Assembly: GCA_002366565.1 (NCBI GenBank)
Contig: DFBJ01000013.1
Location: 1 to 64,000, forward strand
Source: Bacteriovoracaceae bacterium UBA3083
Lineage (GTDB): Bacteria; Bdellovibrionota; Bacteriovoracia; Bacteriovoracales; Bacteriovoracaceae
Direction: 5' to 3'
Length of the DNA: 64,000 nt
A program made the position numbers and the translations under genes. The stretch's first letter is position 1, and every line of letters begins with the position of its first letter. The notes beneath the pieces were generated by a model. That model searched no databases. It had not been told where the DNA came from and saw only the letters and a list, made by a program, of their open reading frames with translations. Shown here piece after piece: positions 42,985 to 51,757 of this stretch.

Positions 42985-42990
42985 AAGTTT

Positions 42991-44223
42991 ATGAACATAA
43001 CTAATCACCAATCTCTCTCCTATAAAAGAAATAAGCTTTTCTTAGATAATCATTGTATTAATTCTATAACCAAACACATTAAAACACCATTCTATCTATA
43101 CAGTGTTAAAGCATTAGAAAGTAATTATCTAAACTTTTACAACGAAGCACTAGAGAATCAAATTAAAGACCCCCTTATTTGCTACGCCCTTAAGGCAAAC
43201 TCAAATATTCACCTTTTAAGGAGACTAAAGCGAATGGGTGCTGGTGCAGATATTGTCTCTGGAGGTGAATTAAAACAAGCACTCAAGGCTAAAATCTCTC
43301 CGCAAAAAATTGTTTTCTCAGGTGTTGGAAAATCTGAGGAAGAAATTAAACTCGCTCTCAATTGTCATAAGAATGGAATTTATTCTTTCAATGTTGAAAG
43401 TATTGAAGAGTTAGAGATGATTGGAGATGTGGCAAAGACTTTAAAAAAGAAAGCAAGAGTTGCGCTGAGACTAAATCCTCAAGTGAATGTTAAAACTCAT
43501 AAGCATATTTCGACAGGTGGCAGAAGTCATAAATTTGGAATTTTAAAAGATGATATTGAGAAGGCTCTGAGAAGAAAGAAGCTCTGGACTCACATTGACC
43601 TTGTTGGAATGTCCATGCATATAGGCTCACAATTAACTTGTCTTAAGGCCACAGAAAAGGCCCTTAATGAGCTTTCTAAAATATGCTTAAATATCAATCA
43701 CGATCTTGAGTTTCTCGATGTAGGAGGAGGTTTAGGAGTACCCTATAGTGAAGACCAAACCCTGTGCTCACTACAAGAGTATATGTCCTTGATCAAAAAA
43801 GTTTTAAACAAGCATTTCATAGAGATTCCAAGGGTCGTATTTGAACCAGGAAGATATATAGTCGCGAACTGTGGACTACTCGTTACTGAAGTAATCAGAA
43901 CAAAACAATCTGCTCATAATAAATTTATTATAGTTGATGGTGGAATGAATGACTTTGTACGCTCGTCTCTATATGGAGCATACCACCATGTTCTTCCTAT
44001 ATCTAAAAGGAATGGTAAATTATCATCATGTCATGTCGTGGGGCCAATCTGTGAAACAGCAGATTCATTTGCAAGTGATCGTGAACTACCTCTATTAAAA
44101 TCTAAAGATAGAATCTGTATTGGTGATGTAGGTGCCTATGGGCACACTATGAGCTCTACATATAATATGAGAGAAAAAGTAAAAGAATATATAATTGGTT
44201 TAGATGGAAAATTAGTTAAATAA
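42991..44223 (+). CDS. lysA: Diaminopimelate decarboxylase
   Basis: 410 residues of the PLP-dependent fold III decarboxylase family. It turns meso-diaminopimelate into lysine, the last step of lysine synthesis. PLP-binding Lys68 lies in CYALKANSN; other motifs are GADIVSGGEL, HIGSQ, DVGGGLGVPY, FEPGRYIVANCG and the catalytic CETADSFASDR near the C-terminus. Length and order match LysA rather than arginine or ornithine decarboxylases. It stands alone, divergent from uvrB, with a leaderless-type start, and ends at a bidirectional hairpin shared with carD. Confidence 0.95.
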   Translation: MNITNHQSLSYKRNKLFLDNHCINSITKHIKTPFYLYSVKALESNYLNFYNEALENQIKDPLICYALKANSNIHLLRRLKRMGAGADIVSGGELKQALKAKISPQKIVFSGVGKSEEEIKLALNCHKNGIYSFNVESIEELEMIGDVAKTLKKKARVALRLNPQVNVKTHKHISTGGRSHKFGILKDDIEKALRRKKLWTHIDLVGMSMHIGSQLTCLKATEKALNELSKICLNINHDLEFLDVGGGLGVPYSEDQTLCSLQEYMSLIKKVLNKHFIEIPRVVFEPGRYIVANCGLLVTEVIRTKQSAHNKFIIVDGGMNDFVRSSLYGAYHHVLPISKRNGKLSSCHVVGPICETADSFASDRELPLLKSKDRICIGDVGAYGHTMSSTYNMREKVKEYIIGLDGKLVK

Positions 44224-44248
44224 CTGATCAGCTCTAATACTGATCAGT
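44223..44248. terminator. Bidirectional hairpin between lysA and carD
   Basis: ACTGATCAG (44223-44231), an 8-base loop and CTGATCAGT (44240-44248): a perfect 9-bp stem filling the gap between convergent genes. There is only a weak T-tract. Confidence 0.6.
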
Positions 44249-44722
44249 CTAATTAAAATACTCGTCGATGGCCGTACTTACTTTCTTAGTATCATCACCA
44301 TTTGAAAGTGAAATTTCTTGCGCCAGTAGATCTCTACATTGCTCAAGCATCTTCTTTTCACCAAAACTTAAATTCTTCTTATCTCTTAAAAGGAATAAGG
44401 CACGCAGAACATCTGCAATCTCTAATAAAGATCCAGTCTTCACTTTTGCCATATATTCTCTATATCTTCTATTCCATGTAGAGTTATCAACTTCTACGTC
44501 ATGGTTTTGTAGTAATTCATAGACCTCATTGATCTCATTACTTCCTACAAGTTCTCTAATACCGTTTTCAGAGTTCGTAGGAACCATTACCGTCATACCG
44601 TTGGCAATAATTTTGATGATGTAAAAAGATAATGTCTCTTCACCAACAATTCTTTCTTCGACATCGCAAACCTGACCAACTCCGTGTCCAGGACATACTG
44701 CATAATCGCCAATATTAAACAT
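44249..44722 (-). CDS. carD: CarD/CdnL-family transcription regulator
   Basis: 157 residues from ATG 44722 (GGAGG upstream); a longer start at 44779 has no such site. The N-terminal Tudor-like RNA-polymerase interaction domain (MFNIGDYAVCPGHGVGQVCDVEE) is followed by a helical C-terminal domain with the conserved RYREYMAKVKTGSLLEIADVLR and SFGEKKMLEQCRDLLAQEIS, which contacts promoter DNA near the -10 box. CarD proteins stabilise open complexes at rRNA and housekeeping promoters and are common in myxobacteria, bdellovibrios and actinobacteria. The gene is monocistronic. Confidence 0.92.
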   Translation of the reverse strand: MFNIGDYAVCPGHGVGQVCDVEERIVGEETLSFYIIKIIANGMTVMVPTNSENGIRELVGSNEINEVYELLQNHDVEVDNSTWNRRYREYMAKVKTGSLLEIADVLRALFLLRDKKNLSFGEKKMLEQCRDLLAQEISLSNGDDTKKVSTAIDEYFN

Positions 44723-44862
44723 AGAAACCTCCGTAAAAATACTCTCTTCATTTATATCTCGACGCAGCGCCTTTAACAATTGACCTTGAAATAATTACAT
44801 GTGGTGTGGACTTTATAGACAGGAAATTATAAGCGACTTTTCTTTTAAAATCAACAACTTAC

Positions 44863-44889
44863 AAAAAAGGCCCTAATAATCTTAGGGCC
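44863..44889 (-). terminator. Terminator of the sucC-sucD-ndk operon
   Basis: Minus-strand GGCCCTA-AGATTAT-TAGGGCC followed by six T, about 40 bases past the ndk stop codon. Confidence 0.88.
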
Positions 44890-44930
44890 AAATTCATTAT
44901 TCTAAATAAATTTAAATTAATCTATTTTGA

Positions 44931-45353
44931 CTAGAATCTAGCTAGAACTTCGTTTTTATCGAAGAAATAGTTGATTTCTCTGTCAGCAGAAGCTTGAGAA
45001 TCAGATCCGTGAACAGCGTTTTCACCGATTGATTTAGCATAAAGCTTTCTTAGAGTACCGTCCGCAGCTTCAGCTGGGTTAGTTGCTCCCATAATCTCTC
45101 TGTTCTTATCAACAGCACCTTCACCTTCAAGAGCCATAATCATTACTGGCGCAGAAGTCATGAAAGATACTAGTTCACCAAAAAATGGTCTATCTTTGTG
45201 CTCAATGTAGAAACCTTCAGCTTTTTCTTTTGAAAGTTGAACAAGTTTTGCAGCAGCAATTCTTAGTCCTTCGCTCTCAAATTTAGCGATGATGTTTCCA
45301 ATATTATTATCTAAAACTGCGTTTGGCTTAACGATACTTAGTGTTCTTTCCAT
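44931..45353 (-). CDS. ndk: Nucleoside diphosphate kinase
   Basis: 140 residues, full length. The phospho-accepting His115 lies in the signature NAVHGSDS, with Lys9 (SIVKPNAV) and the EIMGATNPAEA loop. It moves the gamma phosphate between nucleoside triphosphates through phospho-His. It is placed 24 bases after sucD in one operon, which makes sense since succinyl-CoA synthetase produces GTP or ATP that Ndk can redistribute. AAGGAG lies before the ATG and a strong terminator follows. Confidence 0.97.
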   Translation of the reverse strand: MERTLSIVKPNAVLDNNIGNIIAKFESEGLRIAAAKLVQLSKEKAEGFYIEHKDRPFFGELVSFMTSAPVMIMALEGEGAVDKNREIMGATNPAEAADGTLRKLYAKSIGENAVHGSDSQASADREINYFFDKNEVLARF

Positions 45354-45377
45354 TATATTTCTCCTTAAAAAAATAAA

Positions 45378-46253
45378 TTATTTTTTACCTAATACTTCTT
45401 CCATCTTGTGACCTAGTTCAGCAGGAGATCTAGCGATAGTTACACCACATTCTTCTAAAATTCTGAACTTTGCTTCTGCAGTGTCATCTCCACCAGAGAT
45501 AATTGCACCAGCATGTCCCATTCTCTTACCTGCAGGAGCAGAAGCACCAGCAATGAAAGATACTACAGGTTTAGTCATATTTTTCTGGATCCATCTTCCG
45601 GCATCAGTCTCAGCGTTTCCACCGATTTCACCGATCATGATAACTGCTTCAGTATCAGGATCTTTTTCAAATAATTCTAATACGTCGATAAAATCAGTTC
45701 CATTTACAGGATCTCCACCAATACCAACACAAGTTGATTGACCAATATCTCTTTGAGTTAATTGGAAAACCGCTTCGTAAGTTAAAGTACCTGAACGAGA
45801 TACAACACCAACTTTACCTGGCATATGGATATGACCTGGCATAATTCCAATCTTACACTCACCTGGAGTAATAAGACCTGGACAGTTAGGACCGATTAAA
45901 CGTGTATTTGAACCTTGAAGTGCGGCTTTAACTTTAACCATATCAAGAATTGGAATACCTTCAGTAATTGCAATTACAAGTGGCATTCCTGCATCGATAC
46001 ACTCTAAGATTGAATCTGCAGCAAATGGAGGTGGAACCATAACCATTGCAGCATTTGCTTCTGTTTTATCTACAGCTTCTCTAACTGTATTGAAAACTGG
46101 GAAACCTTCATGAACAGTTCCACCCTTACCTGGAGTTACACCACCAACAAAGTTAGTTCCGTAGTCTCTAGACTGAAGAGAGTGAAAAGTTCCCTGCTTA
46201 CCAGTAAAACCAATAGTGATTAGCTTAGTGTCTCTATTAATTAGAATGGCCAT
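45378..46253 (-). CDS. sucD: Succinyl-CoA synthetase alpha subunit
   Basis: 291 residues. CoA-binding Rossmann part with GFTGKQGTFHS, then VSRSGTLTYE, GIGGDPVNGT and the phospho-His247 in RMGHAGAIISGG. With SucC it converts succinyl-CoA, ADP or GDP and phosphate to succinate and ATP or GTP in the TCA cycle. Its ATG overlaps the sucC stop codon (TAATG), so the two subunits are made in equal amounts by coupled translation. Confidence 0.98.
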   Translation of the reverse strand: MAILINRDTKLITIGFTGKQGTFHSLQSRDYGTNFVGGVTPGKGGTVHEGFPVFNTVREAVDKTEANAAMVMVPPPFAADSILECIDAGMPLVIAITEGIPILDMVKVKAALQGSNTRLIGPNCPGLITPGECKIGIMPGHIHMPGKVGVVSRSGTLTYEAVFQLTQRDIGQSTCVGIGGDPVNGTDFIDVLELFEKDPDTEAVIMIGEIGGNAETDAGRWIQKNMTKPVVSFIAGASAPAGKRMGHAGAIISGGDDTAEAKFRILEECGVTIARSPAELGHKMEEVLGKK

Positions 46254-47425
46254 TACGCCTCCCCTTTTGTTGCTTCAACAACTTTCACTGCAGCATCTGC
46301 AAGATCGTCAGCAGCAATAATAGTTAATTCAGACTCGTTAAGAATTTTCTTCCCAAGTGCTACGTTTGTACCTTCAAGTCTAACAACTAGAGGAACTGTA
46401 ACTCCAAGAGATTTTGCAGCTGCAACAACACCTTCGGCGATAATGTCACACTTCATAATTCCACCAAAGATATTAACTAGGATGGCCTTAACGTTTGTAT
46501 CAGAAAGAATGATTGAAAAAGCTTTTTCAACAGTTTCTTTAGTAGCCCCTCCCCCTACATCTAGGAAGTTTGCTGGCTCACCACCGTGAAGCTTAATAAT
46601 ATCCATAGTACCCATAGCAAGACCGGCACCATTTACTAGACAACCAATATTTCCATCTAAAGAAATATAAGAAAGACCATACTTAGCAGCATCAAGCTCT
46701 TCAACTGATTCTTCTGTTGGATCTCTCATTGCTTCAATTTCAGGATGTCTGAAAAGAGCATTGTCATCAAAGTTTAGTTTTGCATCTAAAGCAATCATTT
46801 CACCACTTTTAGTTTTCACTAGAGGGTTAATCTCTGCAATAGTACAATCTGTAGCGATATAAAGATCGTAAAGCCCTTTAAAGAATTTTGTAGCTTCTTT
46901 AACAAGTTCCTTATCTTTAATACCAATTCCATAAGCAAGCTTTCTACCAATGAATGGAGTAAAACCTGCAGCAGGATCAACTGCTACCTTTATGATTTTC
47001 TCTGGAGTTTCTTCTGCAACTTTTTCAATTTCTACACCACCTTCAATAGATGCCATAAAAGTTGCTTTACCCGTTGCACGGTCTAATACGATACCAGCAT
47101 AGTATTCGTGCTCAATCTCACACCCTTCTTCGACTAAAAGTGTAAGCACTTTCTTTCCTTCGGGTCCTGTTTGATGAGTCACTAGAGTTTTACCTAAAAT
47201 GTCGTTAGCATGTGCCTTAACTTCATCCATATTCTTGGCAAGTTTTACTCCACCAGCTTTTCCTCTACCACCAGCATGGATCTGAGCCTTAACAACCCAA
47301 ACATTTCCACCAAGCTTCTTGGCTCCTTCAACGGCTTCGTCGACGGACTTAGCTACCTGACCACCAAGAACTTTAATTCCAAATTTCTTCATCAGTTCTT
47401 TGGCCTGGTACTCATGTACGTTCAT
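46253..47425 (-). CDS. sucC: Succinyl-CoA synthetase beta subunit
   Basis: 390 residues, the ATP-grasp subunit that binds the nucleotide and closes over succinate. Motifs: MNVHEYQAKELMKKFG start, QIHAGGRGKAGGVKLA, GCLVNGAGLAMGTMD, NFLDVGGGA and VNIFGGI. First gene of the sucC-sucD-ndk operon; AGGAG precedes the start. It reads into sdhCAB function at the pathway level (next TCA step), though that operon is 11 kb away. Confidence 0.98.
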   Translation of the reverse strand: MNVHEYQAKELMKKFGIKVLGGQVAKSVDEAVEGAKKLGGNVWVVKAQIHAGGRGKAGGVKLAKNMDEVKAHANDILGKTLVTHQTGPEGKKVLTLLVEEGCEIEHEYYAGIVLDRATGKATFMASIEGGVEIEKVAEETPEKIIKVAVDPAAGFTPFIGRKLAYGIGIKDKELVKEATKFFKGLYDLYIATDCTIAEINPLVKTKSGEMIALDAKLNFDDNALFRHPEIEAMRDPTEESVEELDAAKYGLSYISLDGNIGCLVNGAGLAMGTMDIIKLHGGEPANFLDVGGGATKETVEKAFSIILSDTNVKAILVNIFGGIMKCDIIAEGVVAAAKSLGVTVPLVVRLEGTNVALGKKILNESELTIIAADDLADAAVKVVEATKGEA

Positions 47426-47582
47426 GAATCTCTCCTAAGTTTTTATTTTAAAAATTGATTTTCATAATAGTGGCAAGTTGCACATGATACTAGGTGCTAT
47501 GCTTCATAAGAGATTGATTTTTTATGATTTTATGTCCAAAATCAGTATTATTTCTTAGTTTACTATAAAAAAGGTTGAATCA

Positions 47583-48467
47583 ATGCAGTGCGCCAGAGAG
47601 TATTTTTGTTTAGAACCCGCTAAATTTCGCCTTGATGGTGGAGCCATGTTCGGAATTATTCCTAAGCCTTTATGGAATAAAGTACATCCAAGTGACGAGC
47701 AAAACAGAATAGATCTGGCGCTAAGGCTCATAGTGATAAAGGAAGATAATAAAATTATCTTAATAGATACAGGAATTGGCGATCACAATCCTGATAAATT
47801 TAATGAACGCTTTGATGTACGTACAGAGATGCAACCGCTAACACTAGCGCTTAAAGAAATTAATCTAACTCCAGATGATGTTACGGATCTTGTTCTAAGT
47901 CATCTTCACTTTGATCATATTGGTGGTATCGGAGAGATGGTAGATGGAGTAATGACTCCTATATTTAAAAATGCCAAGTGCCATATCCATAAAAAGCACT
48001 ATGACTACGCCCACTCTCCAACAGAGAGAGATTCAGGCTCATTTCACTGCAAGAACTTTGACCCTGTTGTCGACTGGTATAAAGATAACTCTTTGATGGT
48101 TTGGCACGACGGTGAAGAGGGAAAAATATTAGACTTAAAATCAGGTCCCCTAAACTTTAAATGCTCTCATGGTCATACTCCATTTCTTATGCACCCTTAT
48201 GATGAGAAGTTTATATATCTAGCAGACCTCATACCTACATCTAACCACGTCCACATTCCATGGGTTATGGGTTATGACATTAGTCCAGGAGTCACGACAA
48301 GAGATAAGAGGGAGTTCTTAAGCTTCATCTTTGAGAAAGACCTTACTATGATCTATGAACATGACCCTATTTACTGGGGAGGAAAGCTAGTTGAGAGTAA
48401 GCATGGATTTAGTTGTGGTGAGAACTTTAAACAAATCGAAGAAAAGGCCTACAAGCTAAATCTATAG
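47583..48467 (+). CDS. Metallo-beta-lactamase-fold hydrolase
   Basis: 294 residues. Zinc motif SHLHFDHIGG (His107, His109, Asp111, His112), with further ligand candidates in the FKCSHGHTPF, LADLIP and YEHDP segments, gives the two-metal site of the superfamily. The layout resembles lactonase-type members (N-acyl homoserine lactonases and relatives), but the substrate cannot be told from sequence. No signal peptide, so cytoplasmic. AAGG lies nine bases before the ATG. The 3' end overlaps the convergent GYF gene by six bases. Its region upstream (about 155 bases, shared with sucC) shows TATAAA at 47562 as a possible -10 box. Confidence 0.85.
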   Translation: MQCAREYFCLEPAKFRLDGGAMFGIIPKPLWNKVHPSDEQNRIDLALRLIVIKEDNKIILIDTGIGDHNPDKFNERFDVRTEMQPLTLALKEINLTPDDVTDLVLSHLHFDHIGGIGEMVDGVMTPIFKNAKCHIHKKHYDYAHSPTERDSGSFHCKNFDPVVDWYKDNSLMVWHDGEEGKILDLKSGPLNFKCSHGHTPFLMHPYDEKFIYLADLIPTSNHVHIPWVMGYDISPGVTTRDKREFLSFIFEKDLTMIYEHDPIYWGGKLVESKHGFSCGENFKQIEEKAYKLNL

Positions 48468-50168
48468 CTTGTAGTTATCGAGAGATTTTTGAATCTCTCC
48501 CATTTTGGTTTTAGATGTTTCATGTAGAAATAATGAGCGCTTTACAAATAATTTCATAAGGCGGTTTCTATTTTTCTTTCTAAGTCTTTTTACTTTCTTA
48601 GTCATAGTAACCATATCAGATGCCATTTCACCGACTCTCTTTCCTTGCTCTAATAGGTCCTCAAACTTTTTAGATAAGATAGGGTCTGATATATCGTACT
48701 CTTTATATTTTTTATGAGTTTCTAAAATCAACCCCTGTAAAACAGGTCCAAGATTTTTACTATATAGGATTTCAAATGATTCAATTTCTTTTCCTCTACG
48801 AATAGAAGTTAAAACATCTTCATATGTCTTATAGATCTTTGTAGATAATGATGAGAATGTCCTATAACCCTCGATAATGAACTTTAGAGGCTTTGCCTCA
48901 GCTTCATTAGTTTTTTTCCTATAGTTTGCAATACTTGTTTCAAAGTCTTCTTTTGTCCCAGGATAAATAAGGCTCTTACCTCTAAAACGTAACTGCTGCT
49001 TAGGCTTTAAAAAGCTCAATTCAAACTTTGAATATAAATAACTATATGCTCTATGCTCAACACCAATAGGTATTGCAAGCATTTGTACATAGTACTCACC
49101 AGAAGCAAAACGATCGCCTTTAACTATCTTCACCTCAGGAAATCTTGCCACTCCATTTACGGCAATTCCCATAGCTGTTGCGACAATCTTATTCTTTGAA
49201 ATTGTTTTATTACTAACTGAAGTGAGAGTTAAGTAAACCTTAGATTTGTGACTGATATTTGTGGCCAACATTAATTCTTTTGAATTCTTGGACATAAAAA
49301 CTTCAGCTCTTACATCTCCAGTAAAAGAGCTACTTCTTATCTCCTCTACTTTCTCAATTGTGATAGATGAGAAATCATCTAAATTGACGTGAGATTGAGC
49401 ACTTTCATATATAAGGTAAGCAGAGATGACTAAGATAAGAAAACAAGAAGCCACAGCTGAAACAAGCTTATAATTAACTTTGCGAGTCTTTTTGTCTGTC
49501 TCTATTTCACTCCAAACATCTTCAGATACTTCTTGATCACTAACATCGAGAACTGGCTCTTCCTCAACAGCTTTCTCGGTCTCTTCTTTCTTATTGAACT
49601 CTAAAACGTCGGCCTCTTGAACGACCTCAGTAGCAGGAACTTCTTGAATATCCTCTTCGAAGACTTCCTCAAAAACTTCTTCTTCAACCTCTTCTTCGTC
49701 CTCTTCATCATCTAAGGGAAGCTCTATAGTAGGTTCTTCGTCAATAATTTCAACAGGAGTGCTAGGTAAATCTGGTAAGTCTGGAATATCAAAATCTTCA
49801 TTCTCAACAGCAGGTACCTCTTCTTCAGGAAGATCTGGAAGTTCAGGTAAATCAGGAAGTTCTTCTGAAGCTTCTTCAGAGGCTTCCTCAGCTAGTTCTA
49901 AAAAAACATCTTCAAGCGGAGGAAATTCAGGTAACTCTGGAAGCTCCTCAGTAATCTCTATAGGATCTTCGAATATCTCTTCCTCTTGTACCACTTCCAC
50001 GGGACGGAATTCTTCAAATTCCTTAAGAGGGCACCAGTTTTCGACCCCTTCTTTCCAAAGGGGGACTTCATCATCAATTCTGCCAGATTCCAACATTTCT
50101 AAAACTTCTTCTGTCGAAAATGGACCTAGATGATGATCTGATTGAAAAATAAACCAAGACTTTTCCAT
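48462..50168 (-). CDS. GYF-domain membrane protein with acidic Pro-rich linker
   Basis: 568 residues. Residues 1-52 (WFIFQSDHHLGPFSTEEVLEML to WKEGVENWCPL) are a GYF_2 type domain, a small module that binds Pro-rich peptides. Residues 53-228 are very acidic and carry repeated LPELP, LPDLP and FPPLED motifs. A single membrane helix lies at about 233-255. The rest (260-568) is probably outside the cytoplasm: about 150 residues of beta-rich sequence, then a helical end. The GYF domain and its potential Pro-rich ligands occur in one chain, so self- or partner-binding is possible. GYF plus one membrane span also occurs in myxobacterial motility proteins, but I see no stronger link. No ribosome site is visible before the ATG. 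Confidence 0.72.
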   Translation of the reverse strand: MEKSWFIFQSDHHLGPFSTEEVLEMLESGRIDDEVPLWKEGVENWCPLKEFEEFRPVEVVQEEEIFEDPIEITEELPELPEFPPLEDVFLELAEEASEEASEELPDLPELPDLPEEEVPAVENEDFDIPDLPDLPSTPVEIIDEEPTIELPLDDEEDEEEVEEEVFEEVFEEDIQEVPATEVVQEADVLEFNKKEETEKAVEEEPVLDVSDQEVSEDVWSEIETDKKTRKVNYKLVSAVASCFLILVISAYLIYESAQSHVNLDDFSSITIEKVEEIRSSSFTGDVRAEVFMSKNSKELMLATNISHKSKVYLTLTSVSNKTISKNKIVATAMGIAVNGVARFPEVKIVKGDRFASGEYYVQMLAIPIGVEHRAYSYLYSKFELSFLKPKQQLRFRGKSLIYPGTKEDFETSIANYRKKTNEAEAKPLKFIIEGYRTFSSLSTKIYKTYEDVLTSIRRGKEIESFEILYSKNLGPVLQGLILETHKKYKEYDISDPILSKKFEDLLEQGKRVGEMASDMVTMTKKVKRLRKKNRNRLMKLFVKRSLFLHETSKTKMGEIQKSLDNYKL

Positions 50169-50272
50169 ATCTTAGTATGTTAGCTTGCAATATAGAATTG
50201 CTCAAGCACATAGATTTATTATATTCATAACCAAATTTTGCCTAAATTAATTTAATGAACTAGGATGCGGCC

Positions 50273-51190
50273 ATGAAAGAAGATATAAATGGAATACAAC
50301 AACAATTACAAAAAAGAAGTTCTAGCAAGATCAAGATCCCTCCTATCTCTGAGTCTAACCTTAAAGAACTCAGAAATATTTTTCTTCTAAGCGAATCAGA
50401 CCTTGGAGTCGTTAGAAATGGTGGAAGAAGAGGCTCAGCCTATGGACCTAAGGCCATACTAAACACACTCTTAAAAATGACTGTTCATAAACAAAAGAAC
50501 AACGCTTTTAAGTCAATTCGCCCTAAGAACTCAGAAATTCCTTTTGATGAACAACAACTAGAAGACTCACAGTTAATAAAAGAAGTAATAGAGTCATCCA
50601 AAAGTAATATTTGGCACCTAGGTGGAGGGCACGACCATATTTATCCACTTCTAAAAGGACTTAATACAACAAACGATAAAATTGTCGTCATTAACCTGGA
50701 TGCTCACCTAGACACAAGAGTCGATCCTATATTTCACTCTGGAACACCTTTTAGACAATTTGCAAATGAAGTCAAAGGACAATTTAAAATCATACAGCTA
50801 GGTATACATGACTATGCTAATGAAGAAAGTAACTATAAAGATCTAAACGGAAGTGAAATGGATGTTTACACTGTGTCACAACTTAGAAGAGAGACTTCAA
50901 ACTACACAACGACAGCTCAATTTCTAGACACAATAACTAAAGACTATTCAGATCACACAATTATACTGAGTTTAGACTGTGATGCTATTTGTGCTGAATC
51001 TATGGAAGCTGTAAGCGCAGTTAATCATAATGGACTACAAATAAACTTTGTTAGAGATATTTTCTCTTGGTACTACTCTCTCTCACAAGAAAGAAAATAC
51101 TGTGGAATCTACGAGTACAATCCAATCTTCGATAATTTATCAAATAAAGGTTCTAGGACTCTAGCTTCATTAATCGGGCCATTTCTTTAA
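50273..51190 (+). CDS. Ureohydrolase (arginase/agmatinase/formimidoylglutamase family)
   Basis: 305 residues. All six manganese ligands of the family are found: His120 in GGGHDH, Asp143, His145 and Asp147 in NLDAHLDTR, and Asp235 and Asp237 in LSLDCDAI. These enzymes release urea or formamide from guanidino or formimino compounds. The GGGHDH and NLDAHLDTR forms and the overall spacing look most like formimidoylglutamase (HutG), but no hut genes are adjacent, so the substrate is left open. AGGA lies before the ATG. It ends at a strong two-way terminator. Confidence 0.85.
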   Translation: MKEDINGIQQQLQKRSSSKIKIPPISESNLKELRNIFLLSESDLGVVRNGGRRGSAYGPKAILNTLLKMTVHKQKNNAFKSIRPKNSEIPFDEQQLEDSQLIKEVIESSKSNIWHLGGGHDHIYPLLKGLNTTNDKIVVINLDAHLDTRVDPIFHSGTPFRQFANEVKGQFKIIQLGIHDYANEESNYKDLNGSEMDVYTVSQLRRETSNYTTTAQFLDTITKDYSDHTIILSLDCDAICAESMEAVSAVNHNGLQINFVRDIFSWYYSLSQERKYCGIYEYNPIFDNLSNKGSRTLASLIGPFL

Positions 51191-51197
51191 AAAAGAT

Positions 51198-51294
51198 AAA
51201 AAAAAACCCATGAATAAATTCATGGGTCTTTTTTTTGAGAGACATTTTTTGGAGATATGAAAAAATCCTTTCTTCGTAACTCCTACACACACAC
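51198..51294 (-). ncRNA. Predicted sigma54-dependent small RNA of about 95 nt
   Basis: A near-perfect sigma54 promoter (51304-51319) points left and predicts a start at 51292-51294. The next strong terminator on that strand is at 51206-51227, with nine T to 51198. The RNA would fold as a 5' hairpin (GAAGAAA-GGA-TTTTTTC, enclosed by GGAG and CTCC across a symmetric 4-nt internal loop), a single-stranded A-rich stretch, and the terminator hairpin ACCCATGAAT-TT-ATTCATGGGT. No reading frame with a ribosome site fits. The AGGAG and CUCC strands could pair with translation start regions of target mRNAs. The promoter, fold and terminator are visible; expression and role are inferred. Confidence 0.6.
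51206..51235. terminator. Strong bidirectional terminator
   Basis: ACCCATGAAT-AA-ATTCATGGGT with CTTTTTTTT on the plus side (ends the ureohydrolase gene) and nine T on the minus side (ends the predicted small RNA). Confidence 0.92.
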
Positions 51295-51303
51295 TTAATA
51301 TAT

Positions 51304-51319
51304 AGCAAGAGCCGTGCCA
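51304..51319 (-). promoter_or_regulatory. Sigma54 (RpoN) promoter of the predicted small RNA
   Basis: Minus-strand TGGCACGGCTCTTGCT matches the -24/-12 consensus TGGCACG-N4-TTGCW at every fixed position, with exactly ten bases between GG and GC. Confidence 0.8.
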
Positions 51320-51416
51320 ACTTTTTCAAAACAGAAAAATAGTATAAAGTACTGATTTTACATTAACAAAAACGCGGTGCTGCAGACATTTTTATGACAA
51401 AGAGAGAAAAAGGGAG

Positions 51417-51686
51417 TCAATTAACTGACTCTCCTCTAAGAAATTTTCCGAGGTAATATGAGGCATCTTCCAGTGCGTCATGAGCTGTTTCTCTACCAAA
51501 GATAGACTTAACATGTTTCCAAATTTTGCGGGTTTCAATCTGTACGATATCTATTTCGGCCATGAAGCCATCATTTAATTTATTAACAGAAATACGGCCT
51601 TCCCTATACTCGTCTGACTCAATTTCAACAAAGTACTCTTTTGGAAATTCTATCTTCAACTTGAAACTCACTTTTAAATTTTTCAA
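51417..51686 (-). CDS. Small hypothetical protein
   Basis: At most 89 residues, from a TTG at 51686; a GTG at 51671 (SFKLKIEFPKEYF onward) is an equally possible start since neither has a ribosome site. The sequence is beta-rich at first (VSFKLKIEFPKEYFVEIE, GFMAEIDIVQIETRKIW) and then helical (ETAHDALEDASYYLGKFLRG). No signal peptide and no known family. Single gene between the small-RNA region and a secreted-protein gene. Confidence 0.5.
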   Translation of the reverse strand: MKNLKVSFKLKIEFPKEYFVEIESDEYREGRISVNKLNDGFMAEIDIVQIETRKIWKHVKSIFGRETAHDALEDASYYLGKFLRGESVN

Positions 51687-51757
51687 AACTTTAGCGCAGC
51701 CACTATAGAATCAAAGCAAATGTTTTAGCAATAACGCACAAGTCCAAGCAAGATATA

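Noticed and set aside
47470..47500. Sigma54-like TGGCAAGTTGCA before the 47583 gene
   Set aside because: GG and GC are only six bases apart instead of ten.
51257..51298. 13-codon frame MKKSFLRNSYTHT with GGAG just upstream
   Set aside because: Too short and the GGAG is only two or three bases from the ATG; the strand opposite to it carries the better-supported small RNA.
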